64,000 bases of DNA from Thelonectria olida (Eukaryota > Ascomycota > Sordariomycetes > Hypocreales > Nectriaceae). A model generated the notes under the pieces. The model saw nothing but the letters and a program-made list of their open reading frames with translations. It was not told the DNA's origin and searched no databases. Numbering within the stretch: position 1 is the first letter of the stretch; each line of letters begins with the position of its first letter. The position numbers were made by a program, and so were the translations under genes. This document shows positions 44,642 through 56,731 of this stretch, piece after piece. The DNA is taken from contig JAGPYM010000003.1 of assembly GCA_020736575.1 (NCBI GenBank), positions 2,170,001 through 2,234,000 on the forward strand. The letters are read 5' to 3'.

Positions 44642-45798
44642 CTAAGAGCGATACCGCGTGGCGGCTCTTTCTTTGATCTGCTTTTCGGTGGAAACGTATA
44701 GTTTGTCAAGGTAGTCCATGGCTGAAGCATCCTTCAGTATCTTGGCCACTTGAATGCCGGCCGAGATCAGCTGAAGGATGTTCCGGTCATCCTTGAGGGG
44801 GCGGCTCTGATGTTTGGCGGCGTGTCGCATCTCCAGCGAGTTTTCCAGAATGGTGACAAACTGCTTGATTTGGCCATTGTATAGGACTCGGGCGGGGATG
44901 CGTCGCTTTGTTGCCAACCGCTTCAAGAGGTAAACCCATTCGGTCCATTCTCTGTCTTGTGGTCGCTCAACAGGTCTCATGTCCTGAGTCAACGGAATCG
45001 GGAACTGGTACTTGGCGACAAAATCGAAGGCGCACTGCGAAAGCCGATCGTTGACTTGGCTGAGGACACTGTCCTGCTCCTGAACGTGAAGATTCGTGGG
45101 TAGATGGGGGAGTTCCCGCTCCTGCATCGCAATCACGTCGGGGGGCGGTCGTTGCAAGAACTGGTGAGGGCCATCGAACTCGTCTCGGTTCGAGGGTCGC
45201 CTCTGTGATCGGCCCCCCTTGGGGTTATGCTTCGTCTTGCCGGCAGGCGCAGCGGTGGCAGCGCTCTCCAGAGAGTAGTCGGAAAGATTGGGCGATGCGA
45301 TTATGTCGTCGACCGAATCAGTCGGCGAGTACCTATCCCCAATGTCCCAGGCCTGGGAGCTGGAGCCCTTGTAGGAGGAGCCTTGACCTATGACTCCCTT
45401 CCCATAGGAACCCGAGGGAGGCCGGGTGCCGTAGGACGGAGCGGTCTGATACATGGACTCGGGCCGCGAGCGACGTCCATTGGAACCTATGGGCATCCCC
45501 CCAGCCAGGTTGTAGGAGCTGGCTGAATAGTTGACACTTGAGAATACATGTTACTAAATCGTCGGACCAAGGGTGGACCTCGGGTGCTCGTCTTACCTTG
45601 GGGTCTGGTAGAAGGCACTCTCGAGCCCTCCATGCACCTGGGGTTCGGCAAATGAACTAGCAGCGACCGATCAGCGAAATGATCTAGGAAGGATCCGAGG
45701 ATGGTAACCTACCTCCGTGTTGGGTTCCAGGTGCTGCCGGACATGGTAGCAGATGATCTGTAGGCAAACTCGGGTTGGGCCATGTCGTGCTGGCTCAT
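44642..45798 (-). CDS. uncharacterised 346-residue protein (3 exons)
   Basis: Exons 45798-45713, 45656-45597 (60 nt) and 45536-44642 join in phase, with donors GTAGGT and GTAAGA. I do not recognise a named family. The first half is disordered: Ser/Gly/Tyr/Pro-rich, with repeated SYG and SS motifs and a basic KTKHNPKGGRSQRRPSNRDEF patch. From about residue 185 the protein is helical and well folded in appearance (AFDFVAKYQFPIPLTQD, EWVYLLKRLATKRRIPARVLYNGQIKQF). It ends with DRNILQLISAGIQVAKILKDASAMDYLDKLYVSTEKQI. The folded half looks conserved; the N-terminal part may be a regulatory or phosphorylated region. No signal peptide or membrane helix. Function is unknown. Confidence 0.72.
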
Positions 45799-45915
45799 AA
45801 TGGGTAAAAAGGCAACGTCAAATCTTTTGGGCAAGACTTCGACGAGGCTTGCGGCTGATAAAGAGAAATTCCACCGAGTCGAAGAAGCAACGGAGCCGCC
45901 TGGATTGGATCCAAC

Positions 45916-45930
45916 AAAAAAAAAAAAAAA
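45916..45930. promoter_or_regulatory. poly(dA:dT) tract upstream of the 346-residue protein gene
   Basis: Fifteen consecutive A on the + strand, about 120 bp before the minus-strand ATG at 45798. Such tracts exclude nucleosomes in fungal promoters; that role here is inferred from position. Confidence 0.4.
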
Positions 45931-46693
45931 GCGACTAAATCCGATGGACAGCTTGCACACACTATGGAGCCTCGGGCTGAGATCCTTGGTTCCTCCAGAA
46001 AAAAAAGCTGGTTCCAATCACTCCGGGGGAATCCACGGTGACTAGGGTTTCCTGAGATGTCGATTTCCTGGGTCTTCCTGTCGGCGATTCTAGGCGGTGT
46101 GTCCCGGGGTTCCAAGGCAGGGGAGAATGAGACGTCCACAACAGCAATAAATAACAGCTGGCTTAGGTGGTCTCGCAGGACGGAGTGAAGCACAAAGGGT
46201 CGTGCACGGGGCTAGCGAACCAGTGAGAGGTGCTAGGAAAGCCGATTGAGGTGGCACGGGGCGATGGCGAGGGTGAGGCTCGGAATAGTGTCGATTTTAT
46301 CTTCGTTTCGTGAGGCATCAAGGGAGCTGGGCCGCATGTCAAAGTTGGCTGATCCCGGACCAGATGGTAGTGACAGAGATATTCCGTTCGCTAGCAGCGG
46401 AGTTGACAGGGACCGGGCCAGTCTAGAGTTGACGCAAAACACCAAGTCGTTTCTGGCAAGATTTGCAGAGGAATTCGCCCCAATACCCCAGGAAGTTGGA
46501 ATTGTTGGAGTGGAATAGTTGAAGTCAGGGTACTGACGGGTACCTAGAGCCCACCTGGCAGCAAGAGGAGAGGGACTGCGAGGGTCTGTTGGCGTTGGCG
46601 TGGGCGTTGGCGATGCAAGCAAGAGGAAGAGTCCACAGTCATCGGGAGTGGTGAGGGGCTAGCTCGTGGTTCAGCACAGAACAGTAATATTCG

Positions 46694-46728
46694 TACGGTA
46701 CGGTGCAGTGCAGCGCAGTGCAGTGCAT
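46694..46728. repeat. short GCAGT-type simple repeat
   Basis: Overlapping TACGG and GCAGTGCAGCGCAGTGCAGTGC units form a small microsatellite in the gene-poor stretch. Confidence 0.6.
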
Positions 46729-47867
46729 CAACCAGCCGCTTGACAATTGATTTCGTTGCGCGCGCTTGTCGGAGGACAGATGCAAAAGAAAACGAGGATT
46801 GCTAGTCTATGGTTGGCGGTTGTTTGAGCAGGTAGCCGAGGGAGAGACGAGGCGGGCAGAAGAAACTCTCTCGAGGGAGTACACGAGTACACGGAGCATG
46901 CGACGAAGCAGCGAAAAAGACTTGTTTTGCCAGAGTGTCCAGGACTACCCCAGATGTTTGTGGTTGAAGGGTGCCAGCTTGGCCCGAGCGAGGCAATTTC
47001 CCGGGCACCATTGGGCGCTGGCGTTGTCGCCCAAGACGAGCTGGCAGCATCAGGTAGAGATGACCTCAGGTGAGACACTCGCGAGCAGGGGACTTCCCGG
47101 AAAGAAGAGGAGCGGTCAATGGCCGACTGAGATGGGAGTCGGGCACCAAGCGCCTGAACTGTCAATTGATGCCAGCAAACAGCCTTCAGTTCAGCATCAG
47201 CACCCAACCGCCCCGGATTGATGCCCACGCCCACCATCACAGGACCTGCAATGCATGGCTTACAGCACACCACCACCCACGATGCTTGCTTGCTCGCGTT
47301 TGGGAGACAGCCTATTCGCATGTACCTAACGTGCTAACTCGAGCTGTCAGGGATGAACGGGCACCGAGGACTGGGCACCGGGTCTTGTCTTGGACCGTCA
47401 TGGAGACTCGATGAAACTGGGCCCATTGGGCGACCGACTGGACAGCTCACGAACGCGTCGAGTCTGAATGAAGGAATGGATGGCAGCCCGTGCCGAAGCC
47501 GAATTCCCTCTTCATCGCTCTGAAGGCATCATGACCCTCGACGAGATGGTACTGCAATCTGTACAGCGTGGCCTGACCTGATGCAACAGCCGCTGGCTAC
47601 GTAGGCACTGCATCCATTCGCTCCACCGAGTGCTGGCACCCGTGGCATTTGCTGGCACTCGGTTGACTTCCTTGGATTGCTTTTTGCTTTTTGTTTCGCA
47701 TGCGGCACCGTGATCCATCCAAACGTGATTTCAGCTTCAAGCTGAGGCGAAGGATTGTGGACCGTGCCAGCGAAGGGAAGAGATGCGTTGCGATTGAGGC
47801 GGGTCTGCCGACGTCGCCCTGAGGCCAACGAGATGAGAAGGCATGTCTCATAAGGCTGCTTGCCTCG

Positions 47868-47908
47868 AATGGCTGGCAATGGCTGGCAATGGCTGGCAGT
47901 GGCTGGTG
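47868..47908. repeat. 10-bp tandem repeat, unit ATGGCTGGCA, about four copies
   Basis: Three exact units are followed by a variant (GTGGCTGGTG). The repeat is in intergenic DNA with no coding context. Confidence 0.8.
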
Positions 47909-49688
47909 GTGTTTGGCTGGGATGCCCTCGACCGCCGTCCAAGTGCCAGATCGGAGTCCACTTCTCTCATCAAGCAAACGACGGGAACCAGATGGCAGAC
48001 AGATGGCGTATGCATGTGACTGAGCACGCGCATGGATCAGCTCAAGCAGCGGAATGAGGCGTGACACGATTGTCATTCCCTTGTGTTCGTACTCGGTACT
48101 CGTCCTGGATCTGTTTTACCTTGCCTCAAGAAACAAGGCGTCAGCCTCGCTGTCTCAATGTCTTCTTGTTGTGGATTCGAAAAAAAAAAAAAAAACATAA
48201 CAGCGCCACGTGACGGAATATGCGAGTTTGCTTTAAACTCGCTTCCATTCCTCTGCGTCTCTGGTTGTCGAGTTGACCACGCGTTCCATCTAAACGTGTC
48301 AGTCGTCACTTTTTTCAACCTCTTTTCCCTACAACTCATCAGACTTCTGAGGTGGCTCTCATGCTAAGTCCGCTTAAGACTCGCCTTCCAATGCATTCAT
48401 GCAACGGCGAAGAGGCGGACAATGCCGACACGACAAAAGGACCAGGCGAGATAGCGCTATTCGCCGCCGCCTCTCCCTCCATTGCTCCGAGGGCACCATG
48501 AGAATCCCATTCGTTGATGGACACGGGTCTTTCGTGACCTAGACCTGGCACTCTCAAAACGAAGAAAAGCCAGAGGCGACGAACATGATAAGGCGAGGCG
48601 AGAAACGAAGCGAATGTCGTTGTCGGAAAGGTGTCGGGTAGGTCCTTCAATACGACGGTAACGTAGCTTCTTTATCAATCAATCCCACGTTGTCCTCCGA
48701 TGAAACGGCTCAACACGAGGCTCCTGACCTAGACCATTCCCTTAACTGCCCTCATTCCCCAGAATTCCCATGTTCCAGCTCCCGACATGATGGTTGTGCC
48801 TTAAAATAAATCTCCCATCCCCCACTTCCCATGATCGATCTTCCCCGTGCCTCTCCATCACGTCTTCCGACCAGACTCCACACCCGGCCCGGACCTCCGT
48901 AACGGCAGGGCGGCCGCCGAGCGCAACGCCATTAGGCCCTGATCGGGGGGCGTTCTGCGTATTCTTCCCAGTCTGAAGTTCCGATCGGCCCATCAAGCTT
49001 GGCAATGGTGCCGTTGGAGCATCTGTCAGCACTTAGAACAAGCCACGGGCGGTCCCATCAGCCTTATCCGTCGCTGACAAAGACCCCTCACTCGCCACAA
49101 ACCCCGGACGGTCGACCCTCTTGGGACTGCCGGCGGCGAGGCTAGCGTCGTGCCTGTGTCACTGATGAGGCTCCAGACTCGGGATTAAGCCCGTTCTGTA
49201 GCCGTGACGTAGGGAATATGTGGCTCAGGTCCTGAGTATTGTGGCACGGCTGAGCATTTTCTCAAATACATCTGGTGATGGCTTCACCGATCTCCGGCCC
49301 CAAGGCTCTCGAGCGGCCGACTCACCTCTTATAAATGCCCCGCCATTGGGTCTAAGCGAGTCATGGGCCAGGGACGTCTAATTCTGATTGGATGAATGTC
49401 TGCAGCCTTCGTCTAGAGAAACGAATTTGCTACCCTGATTCTATTTGGAGACAATCTCACCATCCGACTTGGTTTGCTTCGGGCAAGGGCGGGTTTCAAT
49501 ACGAGTTGCAGCCTTTCTTGATGGCCTTCCTTCTGAAACCGTGCCTCATCGGAAAGTCGCCTCTTGGAAAGGCCATATTTGCAGTCGTCTGTCCCCGGGC
49601 TACAAATCTAGACGACCCACGGAGCATGCGGGTGAAGCGATTATCAATATCAACGAGGGCAAGCCACGATATGCACACGTGAGAAGAA

Positions 49689-51571
49689 ATGGCTCCCCCC
49701 AAAGAACGCAAGAGGAGATTCCACCGAAGGAGCAAGAATGGCTGCCAGACGTGTAAGAGACGCCACGTTCGGTGTGACGAGCAGAAGCCGTTGTGGTATG
49801 TGCGCCCTTGATGACCCGAGCCTGTGGTATACACGAGTCCTGCAGCACCGCCGGCCGCGTCAAGTGCAGATGCCGTGAGGCGGTCCACGGTTCTTGGTAC
49901 TTTACACGATACACGAACTCCATCACTGACTATGATTGGCGACTCAGCACCAACTGTCTCCAAACGGGCAGTGACTGCATTTATCCCGTTCCGCAACAAC
50001 AAACACTGCCCTCGAACGAAGCCGGACCTTCTAGTCGCGGAGACGCCGACGTCGATGTCAACTCGGGCACTCAGCTGACGCTTGCCGAACCTCCTCCATC
50101 CCCATTGATCAATGTCCTCAACGACTATGTTGGAGGCTCCTTCGACGCTCTCCCGGAGCGGTCCAAGCGGTTGCTGCGCCATTGTTCGTCCCCGGGCTGT
50201 CAAACTTATCAATCATCCGAGTACGCGGACACTAACGCATCTGATAAACAGTTTCCCAGTATGCCGTATGGGGTCAAAGACCCGTTGCCCGAGAACTCCA
50301 GTCCTCGGCGTGAGTTTAGCCCGGCCCTCCGGCTCCGGCCCCGTCAGGCCCCCAATGCTCTTGCTGACGAGACCCTCTAGCATCCAAAAGGCGTTCGAGA
50401 ATCCCGGGTATATGCACATGTGCTTGATGCTCTCGGCAACGCAATGGGCATGGGTGACGGGCTCGATGGACGAGGTCAGGATCCCGTTCCTGTACCACAA
50501 GGCGGCCACATATCAATTCGCGAGAGAACAGCTCCAAAGCCCCGAGATGGCTCAGAGCGGAGACACCATGTTGGCTATATCTGCACTTGCACTAACTGAG
50601 GTGGGATTTGGTTGCTGCTTGAGGCTACGGGACCACAGGCTGACACCATGACTGCAGGGAGCCATTGGAGAGCTAGACGCATCGTCGAGACACTTGAAAG
50701 GCATTCAATCAGCGATACATGAATGGAATACGGCGGATCAAACGCCCACGCTACCGCAAAGAATGTTGAAAATGCAAGTTGCAAGTTGACGTGCGGGACG
50801 GGGCTATGCTAACGTCAGATCAGGGTTGGCGACGGACTACGAACCGGAAGATCAGACAAGCTGGTCAACGAGCCCGGATTTACGCCCACGTTTCTGGCCC
50901 TCTTGTTCGCATCCATCTGGGACATTACGGCACTCCCACCGCGCGAGGCGCCGAGATACGGATGGTGGAAAGATCAAGATACGCAGGCGGCGCGTTTGTG
51001 GCAAAACCACACGACCGACCTCAACCTCAACTACGAGATATCGCGAGGCTTCAACGCGGTCCAATACATACCACAAATCCTCAACCAAGACGCGAGAAGC
51101 AGTCGAACGAGCTTCATCGCCACCTTCTTTTACCTCTGCTCCGAGCTCGGCGATCGGTACTTTGACGTGACCTTAGTTGACTGGCTCCTCGAGCAGCTCA
51201 TTGACGACGTTAATGCGGGCGAGGAACACCTGAGAACGAGTACGTGGACGCGGCCGTTGTGGCTATGGTGCGTCATGTTTGGAGCCTCTATTGCGTCAAC
51301 AGCGCGGGCAACAAATGCCATGGAGGAAATGCAACTGGCAAGGTGGCGGGAAGTGTACAACGACAAGATGAGGCTGGTCAGTCAAGTGTTGAACATTAGA
51401 AGCTGGGACTCGGCCAAGACGGTGTTGGCCGGGATTTTGCCCGCAATGGACGAGCAAGCCGAGCTAGGACTGAGGGAGTTGTGGGAAGAAGGCGTAATTC
51501 GAGGAGCAGACTTTTGCGAAAACACTATAGACCCGGCAGTGATAGAAATTATGGATAGAGACTACCGGTAG
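49689..51571 (+). CDS. Zn(II)2Cys6 transcription factor with fungal-specific C-terminal domain (6 exons)
   Basis: Exons 49689-49795, 49948-50183, 50252-50309 (58 nt), 50372-50600, 50658-50777 and 50819-51571 give 500 residues in one phase. The zinc cluster CQTCKRRHVRCDEQKPLCTNCLQTGSDC has ideal spacing (2-6-5-2-6) and is split by intron 1 just before the last cysteine pair, a common place in this family. A Ser/Pro-rich linker follows, then a helical domain with features of the fungal_trans_2 type (MLSATQWAWVTGSMDE, LLFASIWDITALPPREAPRYGWW, LWLWCVMFGASIAST). The enzyme-free fold suggests a regulator. Intron 5 is only 41 nt in my model and its donor (GTTGCA) is weak; an in-phase alternative using GTTGAA upstream exists, so residues around that join are uncertain. 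Confidence 0.85.
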
Positions 51572-53742
51572 GGTATGCTTTCTGCGTCAATGATTCAATA
51601 TCGTCAAGTAGTAACCCCTCTTCGTCTCTGTTATTTGTGGATGATAATTCCGTCATTCTGGAACGATAACCGCCGCCCTGATTAGTCAAGGTCACCACGT
51701 CAACAGAAACGGAGGCATCACAAGATCCAACGCCTTGGCGGCTGAAGTAACATTCGGTGCACTCGAGTGATGGGTTGCACGTTGTCGAAATGGCTGCCTC
51801 GCCTGAGATAACGGCAAAAGACTGAGTGGCATCCGAGGTTTTCTGCCGTGGAGCCAACGTGTGAGAGCCGCATCAAGCCAATCGTGGAGCTTACCCTTTT
51901 GCGATGATAGGCAATGTTAGTTCGCCCGTGTCTTATTCTGCTTCCATTCCATTCCTTCGAGAGCAAGTTGAGACGGCAGCTGTGGACTGTCCCGGGGCGT
52001 CACGTGGGGCTGGTCCCGGCAAGCAACTTCGGCGAACGAGAAAGGACCACGGATGGGCTCTTTCGCTTCTAGAAATCTTGGAAAGCTGACTCAAACCTCA
52101 GATGGACGAACAACACCAACAGGCATCAACCTCATTGACGTGGCTCGCTTTCTTTCAACTCAACTCTCCGGCTGGGGAAGTTCTTGGCGACATCGGAATG
52201 GCGCATATCGCGGCGAGGACCAGGAGAAGAGGGGAAAGAGCAGAGTTGCAACGAGGACGCGCTGGGTGGGAGGTGGTCGAGGAGTCTGTTTCCTCTTTCC
52301 TCGTTGCACTTCTCTCGTTCTCGACCGCTGCGGCTGCTTCTTCTTCATCCCACCAACTTCCATGGGCGCTGACCGCATTTTTGTTTGTCACTGGGGGCCG
52401 TGATGCGATTCGCTCGACGGCAGTTTTGAGGCCCCCTACATATGCAATGTGAGCAACGCCGGCACGAGATCAAGGGAAGCGGCCCTTCTGATTCATTCAC
52501 AGCCCACGACGGCTCTTATCGCGGTCAATCAGGAGTCAGGGACGAACACGCTCTTTGTCGTGCGTCGACTCGGTGTGCCGCCGGTTGCATGCTCGTTCGC
52601 AGACTGGCAGATGGTTGGTGATGGAGGACGCTCGCTTGATCCATTCGGTCCACCCTTGCTGACTTGGCCGGACGAGACTAGGCCGAAGAGACAGAAGTGG
52701 CCCGGACCGTGGCCGACCGGTCAGTAAATGGCTGCCATCCGTCGCAAAGTAGCATCATGACCCCGCAGACACGAAAGTTGAGTGGCTCAACCGTGCCGCG
52801 CGCTCCCGTAAATCCCGCCAGGGAATGTCATTATCCGAGCCACTGGCCCTGACGAAGGCCCTGGGAACAAGTGACGAAATTGTGGTGGTGAAAATCACTT
52901 CTGGGAGAAACTGACAGAGAGACGCTTGGACTGCCGGTCCCTCTCACTGACATAACGATCGTCGTGATAATGCGAACTTGTTGCGAGGGAATCATGGAGC
53001 AATTTCGGGCCAACCTCCTTTTTCTCCCTCAAGTCCAGCTTCTCAGAGTTCTCTCTCCTTCTGGTCAGCTTGCTTTTGCGTTGGTCTGCTGCAGGAGCCT
53101 GCAGTGCTGCGTTGTCCGACAGCCATTATCCCTCCTTTTCACATTATTTCTCCTCTTTCGCAATACTGATAGGACAACTCACCGCAACTCTCCCCACCCC
53201 GGCCCCTCTCCAAACCAAGGAAGCCGGCCAGGATCCCTGCAACGGACGTCCTCAGCGCTTCCTCCATCACAAACGCCAACTCACTCCTGCGGCCAGTGTG
53301 ACGGCCGTCGCGGCCCTTCTGGTGGTGTTCTTATTGGTACTCTAAGTCCTGTGTGGGGTGTAGTCCTGACCTGCTGTCAGCCCACGACGACAATAAAACC
53401 CGCAGGGTCCCTCGTTGCCCAACGTCGCTCTCCCACTTCTTCATTTTTCAGCCCAACTCGCCCCTTTCAGCCCAACTCGACCTCGCTTCCGCCTGATCCT
53501 TCAAAGTCGACCGATCCTCCCCCCCTCTTTTACATCCTCTTCTTGTATACCTGCTCCAACGCTCCACGAGAGGATCTACTCCAAAGCAACCCAACGCATC
53601 CCTAGGATCTTCCTGTTGCGCAACACCATCACGACAACTTGACGACATACTTGCCACTGGCCTGAACTTGCAAGACAACGCCTCCACACGTTGCTTCCTG
53701 CTGGATCTCAAGAGCCAATTTGCTCTACCATCCGAGGATACC
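51572..53742. other. 2.2 kb intergenic region
   Basis: It holds the 3' end of the Zn2Cys6 gene and the promoter and long C/T-rich leader of the C2H2 gene (53100-53740). A 102-codon minus-strand frame at 51857-51549 overlaps the end of the preceding gene and is not supported. No RNA gene is recognised. Confidence 0.45.
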
Positions 53743-56724
53743 ATGACCATTGCCCTTGTTGTGCCACAGCCGGCGACCATGCCTGGTTACAATAACACTG
53801 TTGACCTCGACGAGGTTCACTCGCTCACTAGGTACTGTTCCTTTACTCACTTCCCTGGGAGGCTTGCATTTGCTTTTTAGTCATGTCTGCAAAAGTCTTG
53901 TATCGTTATCCCTCTTTCATTTCTCAGTTCAGCCTCTTGCTCCTCCGGATGGCCGCTTCGTGGATCTCTTCGCTCCAGGACTCTCAGGGACCTTCTCAGG
54001 ATGACATGCTCTCGACCCAACTGGATACTACACTATGGATCTGTCTGTCCTAGCCGGACATGAACAAAAATAATATCATTTATCCTGGCCTTGAGCCACC
54101 GGTGAGTATCGCCCAACACGCAACTTCAGTCAACACTTTAGCAATGGATCGGATCGTTTCTTCTGGATTTCCTTTTCTCAATGGATACAATGGACGGACA
54201 CATTACTGGATAACATGGACTCGACCCAAAGGACCCCAAATGGACTCGCTCATCATGGATTTTACACCTGGACCTATGTACCGACTGGACTCCGCTTCAA
54301 TTCCTGTACTTTCATAGTATGAGGAACCCTGGTGTTGGCTTCACGGCCTTGCAATTCAATCTAATTGTAGTGCAGCCGCACACACTGAGCTATCAAATGG
54401 ACACAGCTTGCCTTGCAGTGGACTCGACCCGAATTTGCTATGGATACACCGGACATTTCGACCCTCTGGAACCGTTCTGCCGCCTTTGCTTTTCTTTGCT
54501 CCTGCCAACTTATTCCACACCTTTTATCCGTAGTCATCTGACCTGGTCATCACCAAACACCGTGGGAATACAACAACTGATTCACTGGCTCGACACTGGT
54601 CTTAAAAACACGACACCGGATCACCCCGGGTTTTACCTTGCTCGACCCGTACTAATGGACACCCCGTGTGAGACTACGACCCATTCAACAGGAGACCGTA
54701 TAGGACAATCCGACCCACATCTGAACTCCCTGAAACACGACACTCCATTGCCATGACCTGAACCAACACAACCAACCCGGCCCATCATTTGATGCCTTTG
54801 CAACTGTGACCTATGTTCTTACGGACCAACAAATGGACTCCACTGGATTCAACATGGACTCGACAAGGACTGCAAGATCTCAACTGGGAACCACCATTTT
54901 CTCTCCATCTGGCCTGGTCTGTATACAACCACCGTAGCCCCATACTGATATATAAGCTAACATGTCGGATAGATCAAAGCTGATTCAGGCTAAGACTACC
55001 ACGTCTTTTCTTTTGATCTCTTTCTTTTGTCACTTGTCGCGAATGACACACTAACCATATTGCGATCACAGCTATCCTCAGTCTTCCATGACTTCCAGCA
55101 CATCCGGAATGTTTTCCTTTTCTCATACAGAACCATCAGCGGACCTCGTTGCAGGTTCGTCATGGGCCACGACAGCAGAAGCAGGACCACAGAACTTCCA
55201 AGACTTCTCAGACAATGGATCTGCTCACTCCGGAGATGCCGAGGACTACATTTTCACATCTGGCCAGACTACCCCTAGAGGAACCCGGATCCTGTCCCAA
55301 GGCCGCCAGGATATTCAGAACGCCTGGTCTTCAAGGACTGCTCCTGCAATGCCCCAAGGTGGACATGCCATGTCCCGGGTTAGCTCAAGCAGATCCAGCG
55401 GCTCTTCGCTGTCGCAAGCATCACAATTGTCTATGGACGTCACAGGTAATGTCTACGCTTTCCGCAATGGATCTCAGGCCGGTTCTATCACTGGAATGGA
55501 TTCATGCCTGCTCCTGGATTCCGAGACAAACTGGCCTACCTACGGCCTCGACATGGGCTTGAATGCCGACACCACCTTCTCCCTGCCGGATGCCAGCCCA
55601 TTCTCTATTGTCCCATCCCAAACTCAGCTGGGCCCTGATGTCGGCGTGATTACCCACTCTCCTGGCTCCTGGGACTTTTCTAGCTCTATCTCCCAGGCTT
55701 CATCCCCTGCCACCACCACTGATGACTTGTGGCGCATCTCTCAGAGCCCCAACTCCTCCCCTGAAATTCCTTGCCAGTCGCCTAGGTATGTATCACCCCT
55801 TCGCAATGAACGTAGTAGATCGGTTTCTTACCAAGCCACCGCGCTCAGCATTGACCGGAAAGTCCCCATCGTTCCTGAGGAGGTTACCACCAGCCTGACC
55901 CAGCTTGAGGAGCCCTTGACTCTCCCCCCTGCCTCTCCTTTTCCTGGACCCCGTCGCCAAAACTCGGAAGGTGAGTCCGCAAGGGACCATGACCTGTATA
56001 AGAAGGCCGCTCCTCTCGATGATGGCCTCTACCACTGCCCATGGGAGGGCACGACCAGCTGCAACCACAAGCCTGAGAAGCTCAAGTGCAACTACGAGTA
56101 AGAACAATTCACACATCCCCTCTAGGCTAATTGACTAACCTGCGAAGCAAATTCGTGGACTCCCACCTGAAGCCCTATCGCTGCAAGGCTGACTCTTGCG
56201 AGGGCGCCCGGTTCTCTTCCACCGCCTGCCTCCTTCGCCATGAGCGTGAGGCGCACGGCCTCCATGGCCATGGCGAGAAGCCTTTCCTCTGCATTTATGA
56301 GGGTTGTGAACGTGCCAATCCCGGCAATGGATTCCCTCGCCAGTGGAACCTTCGTGACCACATGAAGCGTGTTCACAACGATCACGGTAGCTCCGGTGGA
56401 TCCCCTCCTTCTGGTACCGCCAACTCTTCCAAGGGACGTAAGCGTAAGACCGACGTACCTGAGACCCAGGCCAACAGCCGTAAGTCGGCCGTCAAGTCTA
56501 TGCCCGCTCCGGAGCCCAAGGAGGACTTGACCCGCCCCCTTCTCGACCAGTGGATGGACCACCGCAAGGTCGTGGAGATTCTTGTTCAGGGACTTGTCAA
56601 GCCTGAGGATACCCGGAACTTCAAACAGATCCACGACGTGCAGGACCGTCTCACGGCCATGCTCAAGCTCACCACGGATCTCAACACAGCCGCCAAGGCT
56701 GTTAGCTTCACTGGCACCGGTTGA
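53743..56724 (+). CDS. C2H2 zinc finger transcription factor with 1.24 kb first intron (3 exons)
   Basis: Exons 53743-53831, 55072-56097 and 56148-56724 join in phase to 563 residues. The first exon gives MTIALVVPQPATMPGYNN up to EVHSLT; the second opens SYPQSSMTSSTSGMFSFSH. Residues about 30-320 are Ser/Thr/Gln/Pro-rich and disordered, as in activation regions. Three zinc-finger-like segments lie around residues 355-460: HCPWEGTTSCNHKPEKLKCNYDKFVDSH, YRCKADSCEGARFSSTACLLRHEREAH and LCIYEGCERANPGNGFPRQWNLRDHMKRVH. A basic KGRKRKTD stretch and a helical tail follow. It is a sequence-specific regulator by type; its targets are unknown. The second-exon ATG at 55088 could start a shorter form if transcription begins in the intron. 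Confidence 0.85.
53832..55071 (+). other. 1.24 kb first intron of the C2H2 gene with dispersed TGGACTCGACC motifs
   Basis: Donor GTACTG, branch ACTAAC near 55050 and acceptor CACAG are all usable, and skipping it restores the phase exactly. At 1240 nt it is far longer than the other introns here. Its central part has about a dozen ATGGA pentamers. The longer motif TGGACTCGACCC occurs near 54213 and 54419, with close variants near 54007, 54241 and 54856. Open frames of 85 and 145 codons inside it have no domain. Confidence 0.65.
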
Positions 56725-56731
56725 ACAAATT

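Larger units (their letters stand above)
45799..49688. other. 3.9 kb gene-poor region
   Basis: The left end is the promoter of the 346-residue protein; the right end is the promoter of the second Zn2Cys6 gene. Between them are short tandem repeats and a second A16 run at 48180-48195. Many frames of 90-197 codons overlap on both strands, none with a domain. It could host a non-coding transcript or a large regulatory region, but I see no direct sign. Confidence 0.45.

Noticed and set aside
46728..47321. 197-codon minus-strand frame overlapping a 151-codon plus-strand frame
   Set aside because: Both strands open across the same segment, no domain on either; judged chance.
51549..51857. 102-codon minus-strand frame with several Cys (CNPSLECTECYF)
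   Set aside because: It starts with ATG and overlaps the end of the Zn2Cys6 gene by about 20 bases, but has no promoter-like or family evidence. Kept only as a weak candidate.
54060..54756. 85- and 145-codon frames inside the long C2H2 intron
   Set aside because: They do not join in phase to the flanking exons and show no domain; possible uORFs only if the intron is retained.
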